The position numbers and the translations under genes were made by a program. The notes beneath the pieces were generated by a model. That model searched no databases, was not told the origin of the DNA, and saw nothing but the letters and a program-made list of their open reading frames with translations. Of a DNA stretch of 64,000 bases, positions 36,369-44,674 are shown piece by piece. The DNA lies in the NCBI RefSeq assembly GCF_050485565.1, contig NZ_JBJHBQ010000007.1:1-64000 (forward strand). The letters are read 5' to 3'. Every line of letters begins with the position of its first letter. The first letter of the stretch is position 1. The DNA is from Glycocaulis sp050485565. GTDB taxonomy: Bacteria > Pseudomonadota > Alphaproteobacteria > Caulobacterales > Maricaulaceae.

Positions 36369-37658
36369 TTAGTCGACAGCCTTGAAAACGACCGAAGCGT
36401 TCGTGCCGCCAAAGCCGAACGAGTTCGACAGCGCCACCTTGACCTCTTTCTTCACCGCCTTGTGGGGAGCCAGATTGATCGGGCTTTCCACGGACGGATT
36501 GTCAAGATTGAGCGTGGGCGGGCAGATGCCATCGCGGATGGTCAGGATCGAGAAGATCGCCTCGATAGCGCCGGCAGCCCCCAGAAGATGTCCTGTTGCC
36601 GACTTGGTCGACGACATGACCACCTTGCCCGCATGATCGCCCAGCAGCCGCTCGACGGCTTTGAGCTCGATCTCGTCGCCCTTGGGCGTCGAGGTGCCAT
36701 GCGCGTTCACATAATCAATATCGCCAGCAGACAGTCCGGCGCTCTTCAGCGCGGCGCTCATGGAGCGGAAACCGCCATCGCCGTCATCGGCAGGCGCCGT
36801 GATGTGATAGGCATCGCCTGACAGGCCATAGCCGACCACTTCGGCATAAATCGCCGCGCCGCGGGCCTTGGCCGCTTCGTATTCTTCAAGAACGACAACG
36901 CCAGCGCCTTCGCCCATGACAAAGCCATCACGGTCAGTGTCATAGGGGCGCGAGCCCGCCTTGGGATTATCATTGAACCCGGTGGACATGGCACGCGCGG
37001 CGCAAAAACCGCCAAAGCCAAGCCGGGTAATCGCGCTCTCCGCGCCGCCCGCCACCATCACGTCAGCATCGCCATAAGCGATCAGCCGCGCCGCATCACC
37101 AATGGCGTGTGCACCGGTGGAGCAGGCCGTGACCACCGAATGGTTCGGACCTTTCAGCCCGTGGCGGATCGAAACCTGGCCAGAGGCCAGATTGATCAGC
37201 ATGGCCGGGATCACAAAGGGGGAGAGCTTGCGCGGCCCCTTTTCCACCAGCGTGATCGAGGCGTCATAAATCGTCTGCAGACCGCCAATGCCTGAACCGA
37301 TCAGGACACCGGCACGCTCGCGCGCCGCATCGTCTGCAGGCTGCCAGCCCGAATGGGCAATAGCCTCATCCGCCGCCGCAATGCCATAGAGAATGAAATC
37401 GTCAATGCGCTTGGCGTCGCGGGCGGGCATTACGGCATCGGGATCAAATGATCCGGCGATGTCAGGCCCGCCACCATAGCGGCCGTCTACCCGTGGTATC
37501 CCCCCCGCAATCTGGCAGGGGAGATCCTCGGTCTCGAAATGGGTAACCCGGGCAAGCCCGGATTCCCCTGCGAGCAGCTTCGACCAGACATGCTCCACGC
37601 CGCATCCCAGCGGGGAGACAATGCCGAGGCCGGTGACGACTACACGACGCTTGGACAT
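36369..37658 (-). CDS. fabF: Beta-ketoacyl-ACP synthase II
   Basis: A 429-aa condensing enzyme of fatty acid elongation. RRVVVTGLGIVSPLGCGVEHVW opens the protein. The catalytic Cys is at 179 in TACSTG. The two His are in NAHGTSTPKGD and TKSATGHLLGAAG. The C-terminal SNSFGFGGTNAS is intact. It follows acpP by 15 bases, the conserved order. Confidence 0.96.
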   Translation of the reverse strand: MSKRRVVVTGLGIVSPLGCGVEHVWSKLLAGESGLARVTHFETEDLPCQIAGGIPRVDGRYGGGPDIAGSFDPDAVMPARDAKRIDDFILYGIAAADEAIAHSGWQPADDAARERAGVLIGSGIGGLQTIYDASITLVEKGPRKLSPFVIPAMLINLASGQVSIRHGLKGPNHSVVTACSTGAHAIGDAARLIAYGDADVMVAGGAESAITRLGFGGFCAARAMSTGFNDNPKAGSRPYDTDRDGFVMGEGAGVVVLEEYEAAKARGAAIYAEVVGYGLSGDAYHITAPADDGDGGFRSMSAALKSAGLSAGDIDYVNAHGTSTPKGDEIELKAVERLLGDHAGKVVMSSTKSATGHLLGAAGAIEAIFSILTIRDGICPPTLNLDNPSVESPINLAPHKAVKKEVKVALSNSFGFGGTNASVVFKAVD

Positions 37659-37673
37659 GGTCCGGCCGCCGGC

Positions 37674-37910
37674 CTAGCCGACTTTCTCGGAGATGAACTT
37701 CACCGCGTCACCAACCGTCTGGATGTGCTCGGCGGCGTCGTCCGGAATCTCGATGTCGAACTCTTCCTCGAAAGCCATGACCAGCTCGACATTGTCCAGC
37801 GAGTCCGCGCCGAGATCATCGATGAAAGAAGCTTTCTCGACGACTTTGTCCTCTTCCACATCGAGATGCTCGATGACGATCTTCTTAACGCGATCAAAAA
37901 CGTCAGACAT
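37674..37910 (-). CDS. acpP: Acyl carrier protein
   Basis: A 78-aa acidic four-helix carrier. The phosphopantetheine attachment motif is GADSLD with Ser37. It serves fatty acid synthesis, and its gene lies between fabG and fabF. A 196-base gap upstream, the longest in this operon, probably holds a separate promoter, as expected for a highly expressed gene. Confidence 0.97.
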   Translation of the reverse strand: MSDVFDRVKKIVIEHLDVEEDKVVEKASFIDDLGADSLDNVELVMAFEEEFDIEIPDDAAEHIQTVGDAVKFISEKVG

Positions 37911-38106
37911 GACGGACCCTTTATCTAATATTTCCGGGCGAGGTCATCTGACCCCTTATGCCCCCTGACTGGATAGGGCCGGTACGGGTGCACCGGCTCC
38001 AAGAAGGTTGCGGCTGATAACATGCCACTTCGAGCAAGGCTAGCAACCTCAGCGGCTTGATGCCAGCGCGAAGACGCCCTTCACCGAGCGCGACTCACAT
38101 GGCCGG

Positions 38107-38844
38107 TCAGATCATGGCCATGCCGCCATTGACGTGCAATGTCTGTCCTGTGACGTAACCGGCTTCTTCACTGGCCAGATACACGCAGGCGGCTGCGATG
38201 TCAGAACCCTGGCCAAGATCACCGGCCGGAATCTTGGTGAGGATGGCCGATTTCTGCTCATCATTAAGTGCGTCCGTCATCGGCGAAGCGATAAAGCCCG
38301 GCGCGACGCAGTTCACGGTGACGCCGCGCGAGGCGATCTCCTGGGCCAACGCCTTGGAGAAACCGATCATCCCGGCTTTCGACGCGGCATAGTTGGACTG
38401 CCCCGGATTGCCGGTGACGCCCACCACCGAGGTGATACCGATAATCCGGCCCCAGCGGTTCTTCATCATGCCGCGCATGGCCGCCCGGCAGAGGCGGAAA
38501 TGGGCTTCAAGGTTCACCTTGATGACCGTCTCCCAGTCCTCATCCTTCATGCGCATGAGAAGCTGGTCGCGCGTCACGCCTGCATTGGAGATGAGAATAT
38601 CGAGCCCGCCCAGCGCATCGCTGGCGGCCTTCGGCAGATTGTCCACCGCCTCGGCGTCGGAGAGATTGCACGGCACGACCGCCGCGCGCTCACCCAGCTC
38701 GTCGGCCAGCTTTTGCAGCACTTCAGCGCGCGTGCCCGACAGCGCAACGGCCGCGCCTTGCGCATGCAGCGCGCGGGCAATCTCGCTGCCGAGGCCGCCC
38801 GTTGCGCCGGTCACCAGCGCCTTTTTTCCTTCAAGAGAGAACAT
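38107..38844 (-). CDS. fabG: 3-oxoacyl-ACP reductase
   Basis: A 245-aa SDR. TGATGGLGSEIA binds NADPH, and NAGVTRD and the SNYAASKAGMIGF catalytic Tyr-Lys are present. The C-terminal GYVTGQTLHVNGGMAM is typical. The ATG at 38844 is preferred over one 9 bases upstream (38853), because AGGA is then correctly spaced and homologues begin MFxLxGK. It starts 1 base after the fabD stop. Confidence 0.95.
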   Translation of the reverse strand: MFSLEGKKALVTGATGGLGSEIARALHAQGAAVALSGTRAEVLQKLADELGERAAVVPCNLSDAEAVDNLPKAASDALGGLDILISNAGVTRDQLLMRMKDEDWETVIKVNLEAHFRLCRAAMRGMMKNRWGRIIGITSVVGVTGNPGQSNYAASKAGMIGFSKALAQEIASRGVTVNCVAPGFIASPMTDALNDEQKSAILTKIPAGDLGQGSDIAAACVYLASEEAGYVTGQTLHVNGGMAMI

Positions 38845-38845
38845 G

Positions 38846-39799
38846 TTACGCATTTCCTTTCAGTGAGGCGGCAAAGCCGTCCAGATCAGCCGGCGAGTTG
38901 AGGGCCAGACCCTCGGCGCCGTCCACCGTGCGTTTGAGCATGCCCGAAAGCACCTTGCCCGCCCCGGCCTCGGCGAAGCGGTCAATTCCGCCCTCGCCTG
39001 CCATCCAGATCACGCTTTCGCGCCAGCGCACGCGGCCCGTCACCTGCTCGACAAGCTGGGCACGGATGGCTTCCGGATCGCTGACCGGACCGGCAGAGAC
39101 ATTCGTCACCACCGGCACCTGAGGTGCACGGATGCTGGCAGATTTCAGCGCCTGCGCCATCGCGTCGGCTGCGGGCTGCATCAGCGTGCAATGGAAGGGC
39201 GCGGACACGGGCAGCAGCATCGCCTTGCGGATACCGTCGGCCTTGGCCGCCTCGATCGCCGCCTCTACGGCTTCCTTCGCGCCGGAGATCACGATCTGGC
39301 CCGGCGCATTGTCATTGGCGATCTGCACCACACCTGCGGCAGAACCCGCCTCGACGGCCTTTTGCACCTGAGCTTCTTCGGCACCGAGAATGGCCGCCAT
39401 CGCGCCTTGCCCCACCGGCACGGCCTTCTGCATGGACTGGCCGCGCAGCCGCAACAGCTTCGCCGCATCATCAATGGAGAGCGCACCGGCAGCGGCCAGC
39501 GCGGAGTATTCGCCGAGCGAATGGCCTGCGACAAACTTCGCCGCCGTCACGTCGATGCCGAAGCCCTCTTTCAGCGCCGCCATCACCGCCAGCGAGGTCG
39601 CCATCAAAGCGGGCTGGGCATTCTGCGTGAGGGTGAGGGTTTCAATGGGACCGTCCCAGATCAGCGCGGAAAGCTTTTCGCCCAGCGCTTCATCAACCGC
39701 TTCATAAACGGCGCGGGCCGCCGGGAAAGCCTCCGCCAGCTCGCGGCCCATGCCGACGGCCTGGCTGCCCTGACCTGGAAAGATGAATGCAAGCGCCAT
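38846..39799 (-). CDS. fabD: Malonyl-CoA:ACP transacylase
   Basis: A 317-aa FabD. AFIFPGQGSQAVGMG, GHSLGEYSAL with catalytic Ser94, the APFHCTLMQPAA His and the SVIWMAGEGG region are present. It begins the fabD-fabG-acpP-fabF operon. The start at MALAFIFPG is standard; the frame further upstream is non-homologous. An Rhs remnant begins only about 50 bases upstream of its start codon, so the operon promoter is squeezed against foreign DNA. Confidence 0.96.
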   Translation of the reverse strand: MALAFIFPGQGSQAVGMGRELAEAFPAARAVYEAVDEALGEKLSALIWDGPIETLTLTQNAQPALMATSLAVMAALKEGFGIDVTAAKFVAGHSLGEYSALAAAGALSIDDAAKLLRLRGQSMQKAVPVGQGAMAAILGAEEAQVQKAVEAGSAAGVVQIANDNAPGQIVISGAKEAVEAAIEAAKADGIRKAMLLPVSAPFHCTLMQPAADAMAQALKSASIRAPQVPVVTNVSAGPVSDPEAIRAQLVEQVTGRVRWRESVIWMAGEGGIDRFAEAGAGKVLSGMLKRTVDGAEGLALNSPADLDGFAASLKGNA

Positions 39800-39849
39800 G
39801 AAGGCGTCCTCCCTTATGGTTTGTTGCCTGCCCGGATAGACCGTGAGGG

Positions 39850-40770
39850 ATGGGGAAGGCAAGCCCAAGACAAGAGGGCTCGCGCGGCTCGGTGGTGGCC
39901 GAGACCAATGCCTCAGGCGCAGCCGTGCAGATCAACACCTACGATGAATACGGCATGCCGGGATCGGGCAATACCAGCCGGTTCGGCTATACCGGCCAGA
40001 TGTGGATCGCCGAAATCGGCCTCTACCACTACCGCAACCGCGTCTATAATCCCGCCATCGGCCGGTTCATGCAGACCGACCCCATCGGACAAGCAGGCGG
40101 CATAAACCTCTACGCATACGTCAGCAACGACCCCATAAACTACTCAGACCCATGGGGGCTGCAGAAGAACCCGATAGAGGTTATGTTTATAATCGGAACC
40201 CGTCTAAGGGGCGTCCTGCGCTCAGGCGGCACAGCGGGCTTTAGCGGGTTTGCAGAACCGCCAGATGACATCGTCCTCACACCCATCGCCCTCGAAAACT
40301 CGATCGAAACCATAACCATCACAGGGCAGCGTCCGCAGAGAAGAGCAAGGGGCGCCAGAATAGAAGGACGTCCACATCGTTATTCATATACTGTATGGAC
40401 TCTGTGCTCCCCCGATGCGGCCTTTAACTCAATTCGGATGCCATCTTTGTCAGCACCAATGGCACCATATGCTAGAGAGGGGGAGCGAGCCGTGATGCTA
40501 GCGGGAAATAATCCTATTATTCAAATAGTTGATTCAAGGCAGCGCCAAATTGTCAACGTCACTCAGCCTGGGCATACTTTTCATCCCGGTGAAGTAACTT
40601 GGCAGGTGGAGTCCGCTTGGATCGGGTCTACGATAACAGTTACCGGCACTGGCACCGGACGAAACCCCAATTTAAACAACCTAACTGGAATGATGCTTTT
40701 CGTTCCAGCCGCCGGAATTGCCGCACTTCACTGTCAAGCTACTTCAGCAAGCGGCGCAATGAGAGGATAA
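39850..40770 (+). CDS. Truncated Rhs core with variable C-terminal tip (candidate polymorphic toxin)
   Basis: An Rhs C-terminal fragment of up to 306 aa, lacking the long YD-repeat body. Residues from about 10 onward read RGSVVAETNASGAAVQINTYDEYG, then RFGYTGQMWIAEIGLYHYRNR, GRFMQTDPIGQAGG and INLYAYVSNDPINYSDPWGL, the Rhs core with its DPWGL end. After this the sequence is variable (about residues 100-306), and the DNA drops in GC past 40380. This is the pattern of a swappable toxin tip. The tip is not recognised. The given start codon is arbitrary, as the fragment is broken at its 5' end. A probable immunity gene starts 1 base downstream. Confidence 0.75.
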   Translation: MGKASPRQEGSRGSVVAETNASGAAVQINTYDEYGMPGSGNTSRFGYTGQMWIAEIGLYHYRNRVYNPAIGRFMQTDPIGQAGGINLYAYVSNDPINYSDPWGLQKNPIEVMFIIGTRLRGVLRSGGTAGFSGFAEPPDDIVLTPIALENSIETITITGQRPQRRARGARIEGRPHRYSYTVWTLCSPDAAFNSIRMPSLSAPMAPYAREGERAVMLAGNNPIIQIVDSRQRQIVNVTQPGHTFHPGEVTWQVESAWIGSTITVTGTGTGRNPNLNNLTGMMLFVPAAGIAALHCQATSASGAMRG

Positions 40771-40771
40771 A

Positions 40772-41230
40772 ATGAAGCACAGCTTGATTATAATCGGGTT
40801 CATGTTAACTGCCTGTGTTGCACCGCAACCACCGTCAGTGACGCGAATTGTTTGCTTAAATGAAAATAGAACCACATCAGAATTAAATGCATTTCTACAT
40901 GAATTTGCGAATGAAAACGAGTTGGACGCGGTGGATAGGAGTGAGGTTTCGCGAACTAATTTGCTTGCAATGGGGGCGGAATTTTTAGAGGGTGCTGATC
41001 ACGATAGTATTGTAGTATTTTTGAATTTTCGAGATGGACGCCATTTTCTTACTGCAGGAAATATTTCTCTGTCTTCAAAAGAGGCATTCGTAACGACGCG
41101 CATTGAGAACCGAGACGCTGAAATGCTTGACTCCTTATTGGATGCGGAACTCAGAGATAGGTGGCATATATTTCAAGTGGATGATGAAGAGGTTGTGGTT
41201 TATGGGATTTGCACAGGCAGATTAAATTAA
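40772..41230 (+). CDS. AT-rich small lipoprotein, candidate immunity protein
   Basis: A 152-aa protein with a lipoprotein signal (lipobox LTAC, Cys15). The mature part is acidic and unrecognised. It starts 1 base after the Rhs tip gene, with GAGAGG upstream, and is markedly AT-rich (30% G+C at 40861-40920), like the tip before it. Position directly behind an Rhs tip is the usual place for the cognate immunity gene. A membrane-anchored immunity protein would suggest a toxin acting in the periplasm. Both statements are inference. Confidence 0.6.
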   Translation: MKHSLIIIGFMLTACVAPQPPSVTRIVCLNENRTTSELNAFLHEFANENELDAVDRSEVSRTNLLAMGAEFLEGADHDSIVVFLNFRDGRHFLTAGNISLSSKEAFVTTRIENRDAEMLDSLLDAELRDRWHIFQVDDEEVVVYGICTGRLN

Positions 41231-41264
41231 GTGTATTATTAAAACCCTCACTTGTTGGTGTGGA

Positions 41265-41662
41265 TTGACCCATATCCGGGAGAACGGGGCCACATCCGGC
41301 ATCGGGGTGCTGGCCGCTTACGCCTACGATAATCTCGGCCGGGTGACCTCGATCACGCGCGGCAATGGCGTGGTGACCGGGTTCGATTATGACGCAGCCG
41401 GGCGTTTGCTCGAGCTGACGCAGGATCTGGCCGGTACGGCCAACGACCAGACGCTCTCCCTCACCTATAATGCGGCCGGCCAGATCGGGCTTCTTGCTTG
41501 ATGCCCGTCCTCGGCGCTGACGCGCCTGCGGGCGAGGCGGGCCGCACCATGGTCAATGACATCTATGCCTTTACCGGCCACACCAATCAGGATGTCACGA
41601 TCACGGTCGATGGCCTCAACCGCTTCCTCTCCCGTCCCTCCCGCTTGCCCTTTATGCGCTGA
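41265..41662 (+). pseudogene. Rhs YD-repeat remnant, frame-broken
   Basis: GC-rich Rhs sequence resumes here. AYAYDNLGRVTSITRGNGV, then FDYDAAGRLLELTQ and LSLTYNAAGQI are typical YD repeats. A stop at 41499-41501 is followed by a shifted piece reading DIYAFTGHTNQDVTITVDGLNRF, also Rhs-like, up to 41662. In an intact Rhs protein this part precedes the core found at 39850, so the order is permuted. It is a relic of a second copy or of a rearranged locus and is unlikely to be expressed. Confidence 0.75.
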
Positions 41663-41810
41663 TAGCGTATGTCCCCCGCCTTCACCGGCTGCGGTCTGGT
41701 GGGCATCACCGTTCCTGACATGGTGTCAGGGCGGGCCTGACCAGAGCCATCGCGGGGTCTGCCTTCCCTGGCAGAGCTTGTGCCGCAGCCACAGAAAACA
41801 GGGACTTAAC

Positions 41811-42161
41811 ATGGCATACTACGAACACGTGTTCGTTGCCCGCCCGGACGTGTCTCCGGCGCAGGTGGAAAGCCTCCTTGAGGAGCTTAAGGGCCTCATC
41901 GAGGAAAAAGGCGGCAAGGTCGGCAAGACCGAGTACTGGGGTCTTCGCACCCTGGCCTACCGCATGCACAAGAACCGCAAAGGTCATTACGGCCTGATCG
42001 ACATGGAAGCGGGCGCAGACGTGCTCGAAGCCATCGATTCGCGTCAGCGCTATTCCGATGACGTGATCCGTTACATGACCGTGCGCCTGGAAGAGCTCTC
42101 CGACGAGCCGTCCGCCGTTCTTCGCAAGAGCGAAGAACGCAAGCGCCGCGACCGCCAGTAG
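41811..42161 (+). CDS. rpsF: Small ribosomal subunit protein bS6
   Basis: A 116-aa S6. YYEHVFVARPDVSPAQVESLLEEL, the GGKVGKTEYWGLRTLAYRM segment and RYMTVRLEEL match the family. It starts rpsF-rpsR-rplI. The frame extends upstream through Rhs debris and was cut at MAYYEHVF. The promoter must lie in 41663-41810, just after the Rhs remnant. Confidence 0.97.
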   Translation: MAYYEHVFVARPDVSPAQVESLLEELKGLIEEKGGKVGKTEYWGLRTLAYRMHKNRKGHYGLIDMEAGADVLEAIDSRQRYSDDVIRYMTVRLEELSDEPSAVLRKSEERKRRDRQ

Positions 42162-42173
42162 GAGATACGATCC

Positions 42174-42431
42174 ATGGCTAGCGATATCCCCACAATCGGC
42201 GCGCCTGTGCGCCGTCCGTTTGCCCGCCGCCGGAAAGTCTGCCCGTTCTCGGGTGAAGGCGCCCCGGTCATCGATTACAAGGACGTGAAGCTGCTCCAGC
42301 GCTACATGTCCGAACGCGGCAAGATTGTCCCCTCGCGCATCACGGCGGTCTCCGCCAAGAAGCAGCGCGAGCTGGCCCGCGCCATCAAGCGCGCGCGCTA
42401 TATGGGCCTTCTGCCCTACGCGCTCGATTAG
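42174..42431 (+). CDS. rpsR: Small ribosomal subunit protein bS18
   Basis: An 85-aa S18. RRPFARRRKVCPFSGEGAP, IDYKDVKLLQRYMSERGKIVPSRIT and KQRELARAIKRARYMGLLPY are diagnostic. Twelve bases after rpsF, with GGAG upstream. S18 binds S6 in the 30S platform. Confidence 0.97.
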   Translation: MASDIPTIGAPVRRPFARRRKVCPFSGEGAPVIDYKDVKLLQRYMSERGKIVPSRITAVSAKKQRELARAIKRARYMGLLPYALD

Positions 42432-42442
42432 GAGAGAAACCC

Positions 42443-43036
42443 ATGAAAGTTGTTCTTCTTGAGCGCGTGGAAAAGCTTGGCACCATTGGCGATGTCGTCA
42501 GTGTCCGCCCCGGCTTTGCCCGCAACTTCCTCCTGCCGCAGCAAAAGGCGCTGCGCGCAACCGAGGCCAACATGGCCCGCTTCGAGCGTGAGCGTGAAAT
42601 CCTTGAAAAGCGCAATGCCGAACGTGCCGCTGCGGCCCGCACCGAAGGTGAGCACCTGGACGGTGCCAGCTTCGTGCTGATCCGCCAGGCGTCCGAGTCC
42701 GGCCAACTCTATGGATCGGTGGCTTCGCGCGATATCGCGGAAGCGGCCTCCAGCGACAGCCTGACCGTGACCCGTTCCATGGTCGATCTCAACACCCCGA
42801 TCAAGACGCTGGGCGTGCACACCGTGCGCCTCGTCCTGCACCCGGAAGTGACCGTCGAGATCACCATCAACGTGGCGCGTACGCCTGAAGAGGCGGAACG
42901 TCAGGCCAAGGGTGAAGACGTCATCGCCGCAGCGGCTGAAGAAGACCGCGCCCTTGCCGATGCGCAAGCGGCCGAGCTTTCCGAAGCCTCTGCCGAGGGC
43001 GCCGATGAGCGTGGCGGTGATCGCGACGAGGAATAG
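42443..43036 (+). CDS. rplI: Large ribosomal subunit protein bL9
   Basis: A 197-aa L9. MKVVLLERVEKLGTIGDVVSVRPGFARNFL is the signature N-domain, followed by the long connecting helix and the C-domain. The last 45 residues form an acidic Ala/Glu tail absent from E. coli L9 (149 aa) but common in alphaproteobacteria. It ends the rpsF-rpsR-rplI operon before a terminator. Confidence 0.96.
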   Translation: MKVVLLERVEKLGTIGDVVSVRPGFARNFLLPQQKALRATEANMARFEREREILEKRNAERAAAARTEGEHLDGASFVLIRQASESGQLYGSVASRDIAEAASSDSLTVTRSMVDLNTPIKTLGVHTVRLVLHPEVTVEITINVARTPEEAERQAKGEDVIAAAAEEDRALADAQAAELSEASAEGADERGGDRDEE

Positions 43037-43071
43037 CCCTCGCAAATCACGCCTTGCCTGTTGCAAGATAT

Positions 43072-43106
43072 GGGGCGGCTCCTTTTGAAGGGGCCGCCCT
43101 TTTTCT
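43072..43106 (+). terminator. Rho-independent terminator after rplI
   Basis: GGGCGGC (43073-43079) pairs with GCCGCCC (43093-43099), extended inward by CCTT/AAGG across a TTG loop, and is followed by TTTTTCTT. It separates the ribosomal operon from the GNAT gene. Confidence 0.88.
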
Positions 43107-43126
43107 TGCGGAGAAGGAAGAGGCCC

Positions 43127-43612
43127 ATGCTGATACGAGACTACACGCGCGCGGACGCCAGCGACCTGGTGGCGATCTTCCAGAGCGCGGTACTGGAAGG
43201 CAGTGCGCCGCTCTATTCGGCCGCGCAGAGGAAGGCATGGGCATCGCGGATCACAGACCCGTCCGCCCTGCATGACCGCCTGAAGGATCAGACCTGCCTT
43301 GTTGCGGCAGACGATAGCGGCGCTTTGGGCTTTGCCGCCCTGCAGGCCAATGGCCATCTCGACATGCTGTTCGTACGGCCTGATCAGCGCAGGCGGGGTA
43401 CAGCTGGCGCGCTGCATGACGCACTACTGGAGCGCGCAGCCTCAGACGGCCATGCCGGTCTGTCCGTTCACGCCAGCCATCTTGCGCGGCGTTTCCTTAC
43501 AAAACGCGGCTGGCAGTTCGTGCGCACCGAAACGGTAAACCTGCACGGCGTGACGCTGGAGCATCATTACATGACACTCCAGCTTGCCCGGTCAGGTTCA
43601 GGCGCGCTCTGA
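43127..43612 (+). CDS. GNAT family N-acetyltransferase
   Basis: A 161-aa acetyltransferase fold. LIRDYTRADASDLVAIFQSAV starts the domain. ANGHLDMLFVRPDQRRRGTAGALHDALL contains the acetyl-CoA pyrophosphate loop (QRRRGTA, a variant of Q/RxxGxG/A). The C-terminal FLTKRGWQFVRTETVNLHGVTLEHHYM recalls the YafP/ElaA-like group. Substrate unknown. ATG at 43127 has GAAGGAAGAGG upstream; earlier in-frame codons lie in the rplI terminator. Confidence 0.82.
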   Translation: MLIRDYTRADASDLVAIFQSAVLEGSAPLYSAAQRKAWASRITDPSALHDRLKDQTCLVAADDSGALGFAALQANGHLDMLFVRPDQRRRGTAGALHDALLERAASDGHAGLSVHASHLARRFLTKRGWQFVRTETVNLHGVTLEHHYMTLQLARSGSGAL

Positions 43613-43972
43613 ACGCATCCGCTCAATGCGCAGCTCCAGCCGCCGGATTTCGGTCGTCAGACGGTTTTCCATCATCACCGGCACCAGCGACAGTTTCAGG
43701 ATTACCGCTGCCAGCAACAAGGTCGACGCTGACAGGCCCCAGCGCACTATGTCAGCCAGCGCCTCTGAGCCGAATGCCATCCACGCCATCCATGCTCCGG
43801 CAAAAAACATCGCTGTCTGCGCAGCCATGATGATCCAGTTCACCCAGGCACGCGGGCCCGAAAACAGCCCGAAGGCGAGGTTGAAAAACCCCGGCTCCTT
43901 GCCCAGCGCCTCGCGCAGTGCGCGGTCTTCATCGTCCAGTGCCTGTTCGATCAGGCGGTCCACATCACTCAT
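43598..43972 (-). CDS. DUF6768-type small membrane protein, ECF sigma partner
   Basis: A 124-aa protein with an acidic N-terminus (SDVDRLIEQALDDEDRALREALGKEPGFF), two membrane helices (about residues 45-65 and 75-100) and a basic C-terminal coiled-coil tail. The pattern resembles DUF6768 proteins, found beside ECF sigma genes. No Zn-binding His-x3-Cys-x2-Cys anti-sigma motif is present. Its start overlaps the sigma gene's end by 8 bases, so it is probably its regulator. That role is inferred. Confidence 0.72.
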   Translation of the reverse strand: MSDVDRLIEQALDDEDRALREALGKEPGFFNLAFGLFSGPRAWVNWIIMAAQTAMFFAGAWMAWMAFGSEALADIVRWGLSASTLLLAAVILKLSLVPVMMENRLTTEIRRLELRIERMRSERA

Positions 43973-44519
43973 TTCTGCCTCCTTCGAGACTGTCACGCAG
44001 CTTGCGCCGCGCATGCATCAGGCGGGTCTTCACCGTGCCCGCCGGCACGTCCAGAGCGATGGCGGTCTCCGCCACGCTCAATCCTTGCAGGTGAAACAGC
44101 GCCACAGCCGCGCGCTGGTCGGGCGGCAGATCGGCCATGGCCCGCTTCACGCGTGCGCCATCACCCTCATCGTGGGTGTCCTCTGCGCCCGTCTCACGCG
44201 GTTCGGCCTCCACGGCCCGCGCAAGCCGCCTGTCAGACTGGCGCCGCGCGATCAGGCGGGCGCAGCGCCGCGTCGTGATCCGGTAGGCCCAGGCGGCAAA
44301 GGCGTGGTCATCACGCAAGCTGCCAAGCCCGCGCAGTATCTCCAGCCAGGCTTCCTGCACCGCCTCCTCCGCCACATCCCTGTCACCGGTCAGACGCCAG
44401 GCATGAGCGGTGAGCAGCGGATACCAGCGCGTTGCCAGCTGGCGCAGGGCGTCCCGGTCTCCGGCCCGCGCGGCGGCGGCCAGAAAGGCGTCCAGGGCAT
44501 AATCGGCGGGCTTGCGCAT
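43965..44519 (-). CDS. ECF-type RNA polymerase sigma factor
   Basis: A 184-aa sigma-70 family protein. Region 2 is WYPLLTAHAWRLTGDRDVAEEAVQEAWLEILRGLGSL, followed by AFAAWAYRITTRRC. Region 4 is DLPPDQRAAVALFHLQGLSVAETAIALDVPAGTVKTRLMHARRKL with a clear HTH. Start at MRKPADYAL. Coupled to the DUF6768-type membrane gene. The signal and regulon are unknown. It is divergent from dnaB. Confidence 0.9.
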   Translation of the reverse strand: MRKPADYALDAFLAAAARAGDRDALRQLATRWYPLLTAHAWRLTGDRDVAEEAVQEAWLEILRGLGSLRDDHAFAAWAYRITTRRCARLIARRQSDRRLARAVEAEPRETGAEDTHDEGDGARVKRAMADLPPDQRAAVALFHLQGLSVAETAIALDVPAGTVKTRLMHARRKLRDSLEGGRNE

Positions 44520-44674
44520 CGGGCTTCCTGTCACACGTTCAGGGTAAAGGTGCGCAGCAATGCCGATCCGGTTCAATCAGGTGCGCGGTTTTCCACAGCC
44601 CAGGTGATTCGTTCCACATTGCCGCACCGCTGAGCGCTCGCTTAGCCAGCCCCGATCCGGTATCACCTCTCCCC

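Noticed and set aside
37911..38106. A hairpin GCCGGT...ACCGGC in the acpP-fabG gap as a terminator
   Set aside because: It is short and lacks a T-run on either strand; the gap more likely carries the acpP promoter, which I cannot define by eye.
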